DNA from: JBBDMC01 sp963775235
GTDB lineage: Bacteria > Pseudomonadota > Alphaproteobacteria > Rhizobiales > Kaistiaceae
Assembly (NCBI GenBank): GCA_963775235.1
Contig: CAVZHY010000006.1
Span: forward strand, 496,001 to 560,000
Reading direction: 5' to 3'
DNA: 64,000 nt
Shown here: positions 44,231 to 53,800 of the stretch, in pieces
How the letters are laid out: each line of letters starts with the position of its first letter
Numbering within the stretch: position 1 is the stretch's first letter
Notes under the pieces: generated by a model
Database searches by the model: none
Told to the model about the DNA's origin: nothing
Seen by the model: the letters and a program-made list of their open reading frames with translations, nothing else
Program-made: the position numbers and the translations under genes

Positions 44231-46018
44231 ATGGAAAGCCTTGTCGCTCTTTGTGCTTCGCATGGCATCGAGCCGCGCTACACCGGAATTGACGGCGTTA
44301 CGCGCGACGTTTCCGCCGACACGCTCGCCGCCCTTGCCGACATATTCGGAATCGCGGACGGTTCACCCGCCTTCCTGCCTGACATCGAGACCGCATGTGC
44401 CGAGCCATCGCCTCTGCGTTGTCACGTTCCGGCGTTTCTCGCCAACGCCCGGGTTTGGGGCGTCACCTGTCAACTCGCCAGTCTCTCATCCGAACGCAAC
44501 CTCGTCATTGGAGACTACGCGGACCTTTCGGCACTATGCACCGTCGCGGCGAACGAAGGCGCCGATTTTGTCGGGGTCAATCCCCTGCACGCGCTGTTCT
44601 GGAGCGATCCGGGCCGGGTAAGTCCGTTCGCTCCATCAAACCGGCGTTTCCTCAACCCGCTTTACATCGCACTCGAGTGGGTCGCTGGCTTCGGCGGGCT
44701 GAGCGATGAGGAACGGGCCGGTGCGACACGCGCGAGCGCCGGCCCGCTGATCGACCACGCCGCCGTGTGGCGCGTGAAGAGTCCCCTCCTCCGCCGGTGC
44801 TTCAACCAATTCCCGTGGAACGAGGCCCAACAATCTTCCTTTCGGGCCTTCTGCGACCATGGCGGCGATGCGCTGGCTGCACACGCGACTTACGAAGCGA
44901 TAGCGGAGGAGATGGTCGCCGAGGGAAACGGACCGACAATGGACGGCTGGCCGGAGCCGCTTCGGCGCAGCATATCGGCCGAGGTCGCTGCCTTCGTCCG
45001 TGAGAACCGCGCCAGGGTGGACTTTCATCTCTGGCTGCAATGGGTGTCAAAGCAGCAGCTCGATCGCGTCCAGCGGGAAGCGCGCGATGCCGGGCTGCGG
45101 ATCGGCCTGTTTCTCGATTTCGCGGTGGGGGCGGCGCCTGATGGATCGGCTGCCTGGGCCGACCCGAAAATGACTGTCCCCGGCGTCTCGATCGGCGCTC
45201 CACCCGATCCATTCAGCATCGCCGGACAGGACTGGGGTCTTGCGCCATTGTCACCGATGCGTCTGGCCGCGCAGGAGGGAGAGCCGCTGGCCGCAACCTG
45301 GGCCGCCGTCATGCGGGGCGCCGGGGCGGTTCGCATCGACCACGCCATGGGTATCGCGCGGCTGTGGCTGATCCCCCGCGGCGCCTCGCCAACCGACGGC
45401 GCCTACGTGCGTTTCCCGCTGTCCGTTCTGCTCCGGCGGCTGGCAGAGGTGTCCGAAGACGCCGGGACCGTCGTGGTCGGCGAAGATCTCGGCGTTGTTC
45501 CGCATCGGTTTCGCGATCTGATGGCCGCCCGGTCCGTCCACAGCTACAAGGTCTATTTCTTCGAGCGGGACGCAGCCGGCCGCGCGCACACCCGCGGCTG
45601 GCCCGTGGATGCGCTCGCCTGCATCGGCACCCACGATATGCCGACGTTTGCCGCCTGGTGGCGCGGAGATGACATCGAAGCCCGTGCGTCACTCGGGCTT
45701 CTGGAGCGCGGCGATGTCGCGCCGGCGACCGCGATGCGCGAACGCGAACGTGAGGCGATGTGCGCCGAACTCGACCGTTCGGGGGACGCACTTGAGCTTT
45801 CACTTCGCCTTCATGCACACATTGCGTCGAGCCCATGCCGGCTGTCGGCATTGCAGCTCGAGGACGCCCTCGGGCTCGCGATGCAGGTCAACATACCTGG
45901 CACCGCGACCGAACATCCGAACTGGCGCCAGCGCCTGCCGGTCGCCGTCAGCCGCCTCGGCGATAACGCTACCTTCCGGAAGCACACCGCCGCGATGCGC
46001 GCGGCCCGGCCGCGATGA
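44231..46018 (+). CDS. malQ: 4-alpha-glucanotransferase (amylomaltase)
   Basis: A GH77 enzyme that moves maltosyl units between alpha-1,4-glucans. 595 residues from ATG 44231, two bases after the treZ stop. The barrel has VWGVTCQLASLSSERN, FVGVNPLHALFWSDPGRVSPF, GLFLDFAVGAAPDGSAAWA, VRIDHAMGIARLWLIP (nucleophile Asp), VVVGEDLGVVPHRF (acid Glu) and CIGTHDMPTFAAWW (Asp). It overlaps treY by four bases. Here it sits where many trehalose clusters carry the debranching enzyme TreX/GlgX, which I do not see. Confidence 0.94.
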   Translation: MESLVALCASHGIEPRYTGIDGVTRDVSADTLAALADIFGIADGSPAFLPDIETACAEPSPLRCHVPAFLANARVWGVTCQLASLSSERNLVIGDYADLSALCTVAANEGADFVGVNPLHALFWSDPGRVSPFAPSNRRFLNPLYIALEWVAGFGGLSDEERAGATRASAGPLIDHAAVWRVKSPLLRRCFNQFPWNEAQQSSFRAFCDHGGDALAAHATYEAIAEEMVAEGNGPTMDGWPEPLRRSISAEVAAFVRENRARVDFHLWLQWVSKQQLDRVQREARDAGLRIGLFLDFAVGAAPDGSAAWADPKMTVPGVSIGAPPDPFSIAGQDWGLAPLSPMRLAAQEGEPLAATWAAVMRGAGAVRIDHAMGIARLWLIPRGASPTDGAYVRFPLSVLLRRLAEVSEDAGTVVVGEDLGVVPHRFRDLMAARSVHSYKVYFFERDAAGRAHTRGWPVDALACIGTHDMPTFAAWWRGDDIEARASLGLLERGDVAPATAMREREREAMCAELDRSGDALELSLRLHAHIASSPCRLSALQLEDALGLAMQVNIPGTATEHPNWRQRLPVAVSRLGDNATFRKHTAAMRAARPR

Positions 46019-48540
46019 CCTTGCCGCGCGCCACGTATCGCCTGCAATTCCGCAACGGCATGGATTTCGACAAAGCCGCATCCCTGGCGCCATATTTCGG
46101 CGACCTCGGCGTCAGTCACCTGTACGCGTCGCCCGTGTTTCAGGCGACCGCCGGTTCGGCCCACGGCTACGACGTCACCGATCACAATCGCTTCGACGAA
46201 AGTCTTGGCGGCATCGACGGGTTCCTGCACCTGTCCGCGGCGCTGAAACAGCAGAACCTCGGCCTGATCCTCGACATCGTTCCCAACCACATGGCGGCGT
46301 CACCGCAAAATCCGTGGTGGCGTGATGTCCTGCGTCACGGCAAATCCAGCGCCTACGCCCGCCACTTCGATATCGACTGGACCAGGCCGAAACTCACCAT
46401 TCCGGTTCTCGGGCGGCCATTCGGCAAGGCGCTGGCGGCCGGCGACTTCTCGCTCGGTCGCGCCGCCGACGGTCCGGTCTGGCGCTATCGCGACCAGGCC
46501 TTTCCGCTCGATCCCCGCACGTGGCCGCTGGTCGTCGGCGCGGCGGGGATGTCCCTGCCGGCCGATTGGCGGCTTTCCGAAGCCGACGCTGGGCGTCTGG
46601 ACACCCTTCTGCAAGAGACATCGCGCGACCCCGAACGCATGATCGCGATTCACAAGGCGCAACCATGGCGGCTGGTGTTCTGGCGGGCGGCCCGTGACAG
46701 CCTCAGCTACCGGCGCTTTTTCGAGATCGCCAATCTTGTCGGCGTGCGCGTCGAGGAACCGGGCGTGTTCGACGACGTCCACCGGCTTTTGTTCGACATG
46801 GTGGGCGCAGGTCATGTGGACGGTGTCCGGGTCGACCACGTGGACGGGCTCGCCGACCCCGCGGGCTATCTCGATCGGCTCAGCCGCGCCTTGCCGCGCG
46901 ACATCCCGATCTGGGTCGAGAAGATTCTTGCGCGAGGCGAGGCTCTTCCAACGGCGTGGCCGGTTGCCGGAACGACCGGATACGAATTCACCGATGCCGT
47001 CACCTGTGTCCTTACCAACCCCGAGGCCGTTCCTTCCCTCGATCGGGCTTACGCAGATTTCACGGGGCACGATCACGATTACCTCCAAATGCTCGCGGCC
47101 GCCAAACGGGAGGTGCTTACGCGCAACCTCGCGACCGAGTTGGGAACGCTGATCCGCCTCGCGTCGAACGCGTTGTCAGGCGATCCGTCGGCGCGCGACT
47201 GGGGGCAAGATTTGCTGCAGCGGGCCATAGTCGCACTTCTGTGTGCCATGCCAGTCTATCGAACCTACCTTTCCGCGGCGGGCTCACTCGACCGGAGCCA
47301 GGACAGCGCGATCCTTAGGCATGCGGCAGGCATAGCCCGCACGGATGATGCGCTCGACGACCCGACGGTGGTCGACGTGGTCGTGGACTGCCTGCTCGGT
47401 CACAGCGGAAGCGCCGCGGACGCGTCTCGGACGCGTTTCCAGCAGACGTCGGGTGCGTTGATGGCGAAGGCGGTCGAGGACACGCTCTTCTACCGATTTC
47501 ACCGTCTTATCTCGGCCAATGAGGTCGGCGGTGATCCGAGTGAGCCGGCGTGGACACCTGAGAAGTTCCATGCACGCATGCTGCGTCGCGCTGCCGACCA
47601 GCCCCATGGATTGAACGCCACCGCAACGCACGACACCAAGCGCGGCGAAGATGCGCGTATGCGGATCGCTGCGATCTCCGAGGCCCCGGATGCGTGGGCC
47701 GACTCCGTGAAAAGCTTCGATGCCGCGATCGGAGACTCGGCCGACGTGGCGCGCGTCGATGCCGAAACCCGCTGGCTGTTCTACCAGGCGTTGTTGGGCG
47801 CATGGACCCAATCGGCGGACCAGAACCTGGTTTCGCGAGTCTCGGCCTTTTTGATCAAGGCGGCCCGCGAAAGCCAGACACGTACCAGTTGGGTCAAACC
47901 GGATCCAAAATACGAAGACGTGCTGAGGAGATTCGCGGAGCAGACGCTTTCGTGTCGCCCGTTTCTGGACCCGTTCGCGGCGGCAGCGGCGAGGTTCGTC
48001 CCGATCGGCGAATGCAAGAGCATCGTCCAGCTTGCGCTCAAGCTGACGATGCCAGGCGTTCCCGATATCTACCAGGGCACCGAATTCGCCGATCTGAGTT
48101 TTGTCGACCCCGACAACCGCCGCCCTGTCGACTTCGGCCGCCGGCATGAATTGATAAAGCGTGGCGGGTCCGGAAGCCCGAGTTCTTTCGACGACATCAA
48201 GATGAGCCTCCTGCGGTTCGGGCTTGGCTTGCGACGGGGTCACCCGGACGTGTTCTCGGGTTCGTATTTGCCGCTCGGCAAGAACGACTCCACAGGCCAG
48301 CGCTCCCTCGCATTTGCCCGGCGAGGCCATTCTGCCATTTTGATCGTCACCGCCGATCTGTCGGGCACCTCGGCCGCGCCTGAAGCCGGGGTTCTGGCGG
48401 AGGTCGCCGACGCGGTTCGGAATTTGCGACCGACGCGATCCTTTCCCCCCTCCCCGCCGCATGGAATGCCGCCCGCCCGCGAATGCAACGCTCGATCGAG
48501 CATTCGGGCCGTCACGATCAGACTGTTCGAGGCGGCATGA
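46015..48540 (+). CDS. treY: Malto-oligosyltrehalose synthase
   Basis: A GH13 intramolecular glucosyltransferase that turns the reducing end of maltodextrin into trehalose linkage. 841 residues; PRATYRLQFRNGMDFDKAA and YLGDLGVSHLYASPVFQA-type opening, LGLILDIVPNHMA, VDGVRVDHVDGLADP (nucleophile), and FVDPDNRRPVDF near the end. It starts in an ATGA overlap with malQ. The last ~35 residues (RSFPPSPPHGMPPARE...) are Pro-rich and unlike the usual TreY end; the next frame there also reads through, so a 3' indel cannot be excluded. Confidence 0.93.
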   Translation: MTLPRATYRLQFRNGMDFDKAASLAPYFGDLGVSHLYASPVFQATAGSAHGYDVTDHNRFDESLGGIDGFLHLSAALKQQNLGLILDIVPNHMAASPQNPWWRDVLRHGKSSAYARHFDIDWTRPKLTIPVLGRPFGKALAAGDFSLGRAADGPVWRYRDQAFPLDPRTWPLVVGAAGMSLPADWRLSEADAGRLDTLLQETSRDPERMIAIHKAQPWRLVFWRAARDSLSYRRFFEIANLVGVRVEEPGVFDDVHRLLFDMVGAGHVDGVRVDHVDGLADPAGYLDRLSRALPRDIPIWVEKILARGEALPTAWPVAGTTGYEFTDAVTCVLTNPEAVPSLDRAYADFTGHDHDYLQMLAAAKREVLTRNLATELGTLIRLASNALSGDPSARDWGQDLLQRAIVALLCAMPVYRTYLSAAGSLDRSQDSAILRHAAGIARTDDALDDPTVVDVVVDCLLGHSGSAADASRTRFQQTSGALMAKAVEDTLFYRFHRLISANEVGGDPSEPAWTPEKFHARMLRRAADQPHGLNATATHDTKRGEDARMRIAAISEAPDAWADSVKSFDAAIGDSADVARVDAETRWLFYQALLGAWTQSADQNLVSRVSAFLIKAARESQTRTSWVKPDPKYEDVLRRFAEQTLSCRPFLDPFAAAAARFVPIGECKSIVQLALKLTMPGVPDIYQGTEFADLSFVDPDNRRPVDFGRRHELIKRGGSGSPSSFDDIKMSLLRFGLGLRRGHPDVFSGSYLPLGKNDSTGQRSLAFARRGHSAILIVTADLSGTSAAPEAGVLAEVADAVRNLRPTRSFPPSPPHGMPPARECNARSSIRAVTIRLFEAA

Positions 48541-48618
48541 ACACAAAGGGCGCGTCGCGCGTTTTGGCCAGGACGCGCGTGGTGACCCACAAAGGCAATC
48601 GGTGTGCTTTGGGCCGGC

Positions 48619-49530
48619 ATGAATAGATTGGCGCTTGGCTTCGGCGTGGTGGCCGTTCTCGTCGCCGGGGCCAGAGGCCTCGCCCGGGCGCAGGACGAGT
48701 CCACGGCTCCCGACGGCGCCGGGGCGCCCGCCGAAAGCGGTGCGGAAGCGAAGGACACCGTCTGCGACCTCATCGACGCGTCCGCCGCCAAGAACGATCT
48801 GCCGGTTGCTTTCCTGACCCGACTGGTCTGGCGCGAGAGCCGGTTCCTTGCCGATGCGGTCAGCCCCAAGGGAGCGCAGGGGATCGCGCAGTTCATGCCG
48901 GGAACAGCGGCTTTGCGCGGCCTCGCCGATCCGTTCGATCCGCACACCGCAATTCCGGCCTCGGCCGAGTATCTGAGCGAGCTGACCGAGCAGTTCGGCA
49001 ATCTCGGCCTGGCCGCGGCCGCCTACAATGCCGGCGAGAAGCGTGTGTCGGCCTGGATGGCGGGCAATGGCGGCCTGCCGTGGGAAACGCGGGACTATGT
49101 GCTGTTCGTCACCGGGCGCACGGCCGAGGACTGGAAGGCCGATATGGCGGACGAAGCCGCTGCAGAGCCGGCCACCGACACGACGAAGGCAAAATGCACT
49201 GAAATCGCCGCGGGCCTCTCCGAGGGAGCTGGAGCGGCCATCGTGCCGGCGAGCCTTGGGTCGGCGCCATGGGCGCCATGGGGCGTGCAGGTTGCCGGCA
49301 ATTTCTCACAAGCCCGCGCCATGGCGAGCTACCGCGCGATGCAGCGGCAATTTCCCAAGGTGATCGGTGACGACCCACCACTGGTCCTGCGCTCAGTCGA
49401 GGCAAGCCGCGGGAGGGCGCCCTTCTACGCCATCCGCCTGCCGGCGAATACGCGCGACGCGGCGGACAAGCTCTGCGGCAGGCTGCAAGCCGTCGGTGGT
49501 GCCTGCGTGGTAATGAAGAACGGGCGCTGA
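48619..49530 (+). CDS. Lytic transglycosylase with SPOR domain
   Basis: A predicted exported peptidoglycan-cleaving enzyme. Signal peptide at residues ~1-25 (MNRLALGFGVVAVLVAGARGLARA), then an SLT domain with LVWRESRFLADAVSPKGAQG (catalytic Glu73), GIAQFMPGTA and LAAAAYNAGEKRV. The last ~80 residues (WGVQVAGNFSQARAMASYRAM to GACVVMKN) form a SPOR domain that binds denuded glycan at the septum. 303 residues from ATG 48619; a GTG at 48604 is also open. It stands alone after the trehalose operon. Confidence 0.87.
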   Translation: MNRLALGFGVVAVLVAGARGLARAQDESTAPDGAGAPAESGAEAKDTVCDLIDASAAKNDLPVAFLTRLVWRESRFLADAVSPKGAQGIAQFMPGTAALRGLADPFDPHTAIPASAEYLSELTEQFGNLGLAAAAYNAGEKRVSAWMAGNGGLPWETRDYVLFVTGRTAEDWKADMADEAAAEPATDTTKAKCTEIAAGLSEGAGAAIVPASLGSAPWAPWGVQVAGNFSQARAMASYRAMQRQFPKVIGDDPPLVLRSVEASRGRAPFYAIRLPANTRDAADKLCGRLQAVGGACVVMKNGR

Positions 49531-49609
49531 CAGTCGGCGATGCCGCGAGCGGCAATATTGGTCTATGGGGATGACGGGCGAACGTCCGGATTTGGGGAGC
49601 AGCAGCTCA

Positions 49610-50876
49610 ATGGCCTCGATGCCATTCTTCAACGACACAGTTTTCGACATGGCCCGCCAGCAATTCGACGTGGTCGCGGACCATATCGAGATGCCGGTCG
49701 GCCAACGCGACAGGGTGTTTCTACCCGAAGCGCGCGCTTGCGGTCTCCTGCCCTGTTCACCGTGACGATGGCGCCGTCGAGGTGTTCCAGGGGTATCGCG
49801 TCCAGCACCACCTTACTCTGGGTCCGACCAAGGGCGGCACGCGGTTCACAAGCTCCCTGACCATTGGCGAAGTGGCGGCGCTGGCGATCTGGATGAGCTG
49901 GAAGTGCGCGCTTATCGGCTTACCCTATGGCGGCGCGAAGGGAGGGGTAGTGGTCGATCCGACTTCCCTCTCGGCTCGTGAACTTGAGGCGGTGTCCCGC
50001 CGCTACATGCAGGAAATGATCCCGTTCGTCGGACCGAAGACCGATATCATGGCGCCGGATCTCGGTACCAATGAGCAGATCATGGCGTGGTTCATGGACA
50101 CCTATTCCATGTACCAGGGCCAGACGGTCACCGAGATCGTGACCGGCAAACCGATCGGAATGGGCGGCATAGAGGGCCGTCGCGAGGCGACCGGACTGGG
50201 GGTCGTTCATCTCATTGCCCGCGCCCTCGAACGGCTGGAGCAGCCCATTTCCGGCGCCACGGCCATCGTCCAGGGCTTCGGCAACGTCGGAAGCAATGTC
50301 GTGGCGGCGTTCAATGAGCGCGGCGGCCGTCTCGTCGGGGTCAGCGACCATACCGCCGCCTACTACTCTCCATCGGGACTTGATGTGGGCGATCTGCTTG
50401 AGCACGTGCAACGCAAGAAGGTGCTGGCGGGCTTCTCAAGTGAACTCGTCATCGAGCCCGACCAGCTTCTCTGCCAGCCATGCGACGTGCTGGTGCCGGC
50501 GGCAATACAGCGCGTGATCACCGAAGCGAATGCTAACCGGCTCCGGTGCCGTATCCTGGCGGAAGCGGCCAACGGACCGACCACGCCGGAGGCCGACCAC
50601 TTGCTTGCGGAGCGCGGCGACATCTTTGTCATTCCTGACATCCTCTGTAACGCCGGCGGCGTCATCGTCAGCTATTTCGAGTGGGTACAGGATCTCCAGC
50701 AATTCTTCTGGCGGCGCGCGGAGGTAGTCGATCGTCTCTATCGCCTGCTGGATGATGCCTTTCGCCGCGTGCTGGAGCGCGCCGCTTCCGCAGGCGTTTC
50801 CCATCGCACGGCGGCGATGGCGATCGGCGTTGCCAGGGTTTGGGAAACCAAGCGCAGCCGCGGACTATTTCCGTGA
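49610..50876 (+). CDS. Glutamate dehydrogenase (Glu/Leu/Phe/Val family), one frameshift
   Basis: Reversible oxidative deamination of glutamate to 2-oxoglutarate. MASMPFFNDTVFDMARQQFD opens from ATG 49610 (GGGGAG upstream). After RVFLP the frame is lost and resumes one base later with KRALAVSCPVHRDDGAVEVFQG; dropping one C of the CCC at 49724-49726 repairs it to 421 residues. GPTKGGTRF, SWKCALIGLPYGGAKGGV (catalytic Lys), APDLGTN and the NAD-binding VQGFGNVGSNVV follow. As read, the longer piece begins at 49782 and lacks the N-terminal ~58 residues. Confidence 0.92.
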
Positions 50877-51316
50877 TCGCCGCCCTTCCCTCCTAACCCT
50901 CGCCCTCGACGGCCTGGATGCCAACGCCATCAGGTACGCCTGCGTTTCACGTGTTGGCGGCGCCGTTGACGTCCGATGGAAGTTGAACCGGACGGGTCAA
51001 GCGGCGAGTGGTTTTCCTGGTCGAAAACGAACGAGGGATTGGCTCGCCAAATGGTCGGGCCAATCCCTGCTCATGCTCACCCTTGTGACTTATCGAGGGG
51101 GCGGGGAGGATGACGCCACAAGGGATGAAGAAAAACGTATTCCGGTCGGAAAGGTTCCCCGCCCCGGTTACATGTGCGAGTTCAGTTGGACGCGGCTCGA
51201 CAAGTACGTCGCGTAACTCGCGCCGCGCCAGCGGGCGCATCCGCATCGAACGGAACAATACTTCGGCCTGCCGGATTATGCGCGGGGGTATCAGAGATGT
51301 CCCAACGGAGACCCGA
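50877..51316. other. 440-base intergenic stretch before the DUF1236 gene
   Basis: Contains one strong hairpin (51034-51068) and otherwise no gene I can support. An open frame reaches into it from the DUF1236 gene but without a signal peptide at its head, so I treat it as leader. Confidence 0.5.
51034..51068 (+). terminator. Hairpin after the glutamate dehydrogenase gene
   Basis: Perfect ten-base arms agggattggc (51034-51043) and gccaatccct (51059-51068), loop 15 bases, about 160 bases past the gdh stop. No clear T run follows. It resembles the hairpin at 51982-52010. Confidence 0.5.
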
Positions 51317-51898
51317 ATGAAAATGAAAAAAATCCTCCCCGCCGCAACAGCTGCCTTTCTGCTGACTGCTGCCTCGGCATTCGCCCAGGGAGCAGCGGCG
51401 CCGGGCGGCGACAATCAGCAATCGCCTGCAGCCGGCCAGCAATCTCCTGCAGGCGGCCCAGGCGGCTGCTCGCCGGGAATGGCGAATTGCCCGAGCGACC
51501 AGGGGGCAGCCAACCAGCCCGCGCCCGGTGGCAATGGCCAGCAAGCTGAGACCAATCACCAACCGGCTGGCGGCAACGGCCAGCAGGCCGACACCAACAA
51601 GCAGCCGTCCGCCGGCGGCAACATGGGAGCCGCCGCCTCCATCGACGTAAGCCCCGACAAACAAAGCCAGGTCCGTAAGATCATCGTCGCCGAAAAAACG
51701 GAACCGGTTCATGTGAACTTCAACATCGCTGTCGGTTCGGTGGTGCCCGCGACGGTGAACCTCAACGCCTGCCCCGCGGAAGTCATCAGCCTGGTTCCAG
51801 ATTTCAGCGCGGGATGTGAGTACATCGTGCTTGCCGACGGTCGAATTGCGATCGTGCGGCCGGACACCCGGCTCATCGTGCTGGTGATGGCGGGCTAA
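51317..51898 (+). CDS. DUF1236 periplasmic protein
   Basis: 193 residues: a signal peptide (MKMKKILPAATAAFLLTAASAFA), a ~75-residue Gly/Asn/Gln/Pro-rich linker with imperfect repeats (GGNGQQAETN, GGNGQQADTN), and a C-terminal DUF1236 domain (VRKIIVAEKTEPVHVNFNIAVGSVVP ... YIVLADGRIAIVRPDTRLIVLV). The function is not established; the family is typical of Hyphomicrobiales and often stress-linked. ATG 51317 with GGAG upstream. Flanked on both sides by related hairpins and no operon partner. Confidence 0.85.
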   Translation: MKMKKILPAATAAFLLTAASAFAQGAAAPGGDNQQSPAAGQQSPAGGPGGCSPGMANCPSDQGAANQPAPGGNGQQAETNHQPAGGNGQQADTNKQPSAGGNMGAAASIDVSPDKQSQVRKIIVAEKTEPVHVNFNIAVGSVVPATVNLNACPAEVISLVPDFSAGCEYIVLADGRIAIVRPDTRLIVLVMAG

Positions 51899-51981
51899 CC
51901 GCCGCGAACTTCACGAACACCTTGCGGCGCTCGTTCTCTGCCCGTCACCGCGCCACAAGGGGTCGACGCTTAACCGCCAGG

Positions 51982-52010
51982 GATTGGCCGGACCCATCTG
52001 CCGGCCAATC
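51982..52010 (+). terminator. Hairpin after the DUF1236 gene
   Basis: Perfect ten-base arms gattggccgg (51982-51991) and ccggccaatc (52001-52010), nine-base loop, followed by ttctggttgg. A plausible terminator, 84 bases past the stop codon. Confidence 0.55.
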
Positions 52011-52143
52011 TTCTGGTTGGTGCGCGGCGGCACTTTTCCTGACTCGTTGTGGGCGGAACATTGACGCCGGGCGGCCGCAGATGAGACCACTCTTGGTCGA
52101 GGCCAAATAGACCCCGTCGCATCGCGGTTCTGACGGTAGACCG

Positions 52144-53794
52144 GTGTTCGAAGGCAGCGCGGTCAAAGACATACTGATTGTATTGGCGCTGGCCGGTATC
52201 GTCGTCCCCATACTGGGTCGGCGATTTGGCATCATCCCCGCATTCATACTGGCCGGCGTGCTGGTGGGCCCTGGCGGATTGGGCCACCTGGCGTCGGACG
52301 TGACCTGGCTGAAGAATTTCACGTTTTCCGATCCACAGCGTGTCCGGTCGCTGGCCGAGTTTGGCGTCGTGTTCCTGCTGTTTGTGATCGGTCTGGATAC
52401 GTCAATCGCGCGGTTGTGGAGGATGCGAAATCTGGTGTTCGGCCTGGGGGCCGTCCAGTTCATCGGCTCCGCTGCCGCCATTTCCGTCTTGCTCCACCTG
52501 GTGATGGATTGGGCCGGTGCAATCACTATCGGCCTCGCTTTTGCGCTGTCATCGACGGCCATCGGATCGCAGGTGCTTGTGGAGAACGGCCGGCTCAACA
52601 CGCGCTCCGGCAACGTGTCGGTGGCGATCCTCCTTTTTCAGGACGTGATGGTGGTCCCGATCATCATTGTCGTCGGCCTCCTCAGCGGTGAAAATATCCG
52701 GCCGTCGATGGCCCTCCTACGCGCCGCGGCGATCGCCATCGGTACTGTGGGCGCCATCGTCCTGCTGGAGCGATACCTGGTCCGGCCCTTGATGCGCCAG
52801 GCCGCAGCGACGGGAAGCCGCGACCTCGTTGTCGCAATCGCGCTCTTCCTGGCCATCGGGACGGCGGCGCTTACCGCCAGCGTCGGCCTGACCGCAGCGC
52901 TCGGCGCGTTCCTGGCCGGCATCCTGTTGAGCGAAAGCGAGTACCGGCACCAGGTGGAAGTGGACCTCGATCCCTTCAAGGGACTCCTTCTGGGCACCTT
53001 TTTCATCAGCGTCGGCATGAGCATCGACGTCCCGAACTCTGGTCGAACATGCACCGACCGTGCTGGCGCTGGTCGCGGCCGTGGTGGCCATCAAAACGGG
53101 ACTGGTGCTCGCCGCCGGGCGGATATTCGGCCTCGCGCCGGTGGTTGCGATCGAAACGGCGTTCCTCCTGGCGGGCGCGGGCGAATTTGCGTTCGTTGTC
53201 TTTACAATGGCGGTAGGCCAGGGACTGCTTGATCCGGGCGCCCGCGAAGCGGCGGTCATCGTTGCCGCCATTTCGATGTTCCTGGTGCCTTACCTCGCGG
53301 CAGCCGGCCGCTATCTGGCGCGACGAAACAGCCGCAGAGGTGGTGTCGTGGTTGAGCCGCAGGATGCTCAGGGCTTGAGCGACCACGTGGTCATCGGTGG
53401 CTTCGGACGCGTGGGTCAGGCCGTCGCCGAGCGTCTGGAGGCGAAAGGAATTGCGTACATAGCTTTCGACCCCGACCCGGGCCTCGTCGCCTCGGAGCAT
53501 GCTGCGGGCCGCCCGGTGTTCCTTGGCGACGCGAGCCGTGGCGAACTGCTGGAGCGCGCCCATAGCCGGGCGGCGCGCGCCTTTGTAGTCACCGTTGACG
53601 AGCGCGCCGCAGCCGAGGAAATGGTTCGCACCATTCGCGACGCCTGGCCCGACGCCATTGTCCATGCGCGGGCGAAAGATTCCTCGCATGCCGACACGCT
53701 GCTGCGGCTGGGTGCGACGACGGCGGTGCCCGAAGTGCTGGACGCCAGCGCTCAACTGGCGCTGAACGTTCTTGAGAGCATCACCGGCGTTTGA
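52144..53794 (+). CDS. CPA2-family K+/H+ antiporter with TrkA-N domain, KefB-like (one frameshift)
   Basis: A monovalent cation:proton antiporter. The first ~300 residues form about ten membrane helices (LAEFGVVFLLFVIGLDTSI, FALSSTAIGSQVL, AALGAFLAGILLSESEYRHQVE, TFFISVGMSID). After DVP the frame is lost and resumes one base later as TLVEHAPTVLALVAAVVAIKTG; dropping one A of the AA at 53035-53036 repairs it to about 549 residues. The C-terminal TrkA-N domain has DHVVIGGFGRVGQAVAERL. The start is GTG 52144. No KefF/KefG-type ancillary gene is next to it, so glutathione gating is unproven. Confidence 0.9.
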
Positions 53795-53800
53795 GGGCGG

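Noticed and set aside
47284..48945. 553-codon frame opposite treY
   Set aside because: Shadow of treY and the transglycosylase gene.
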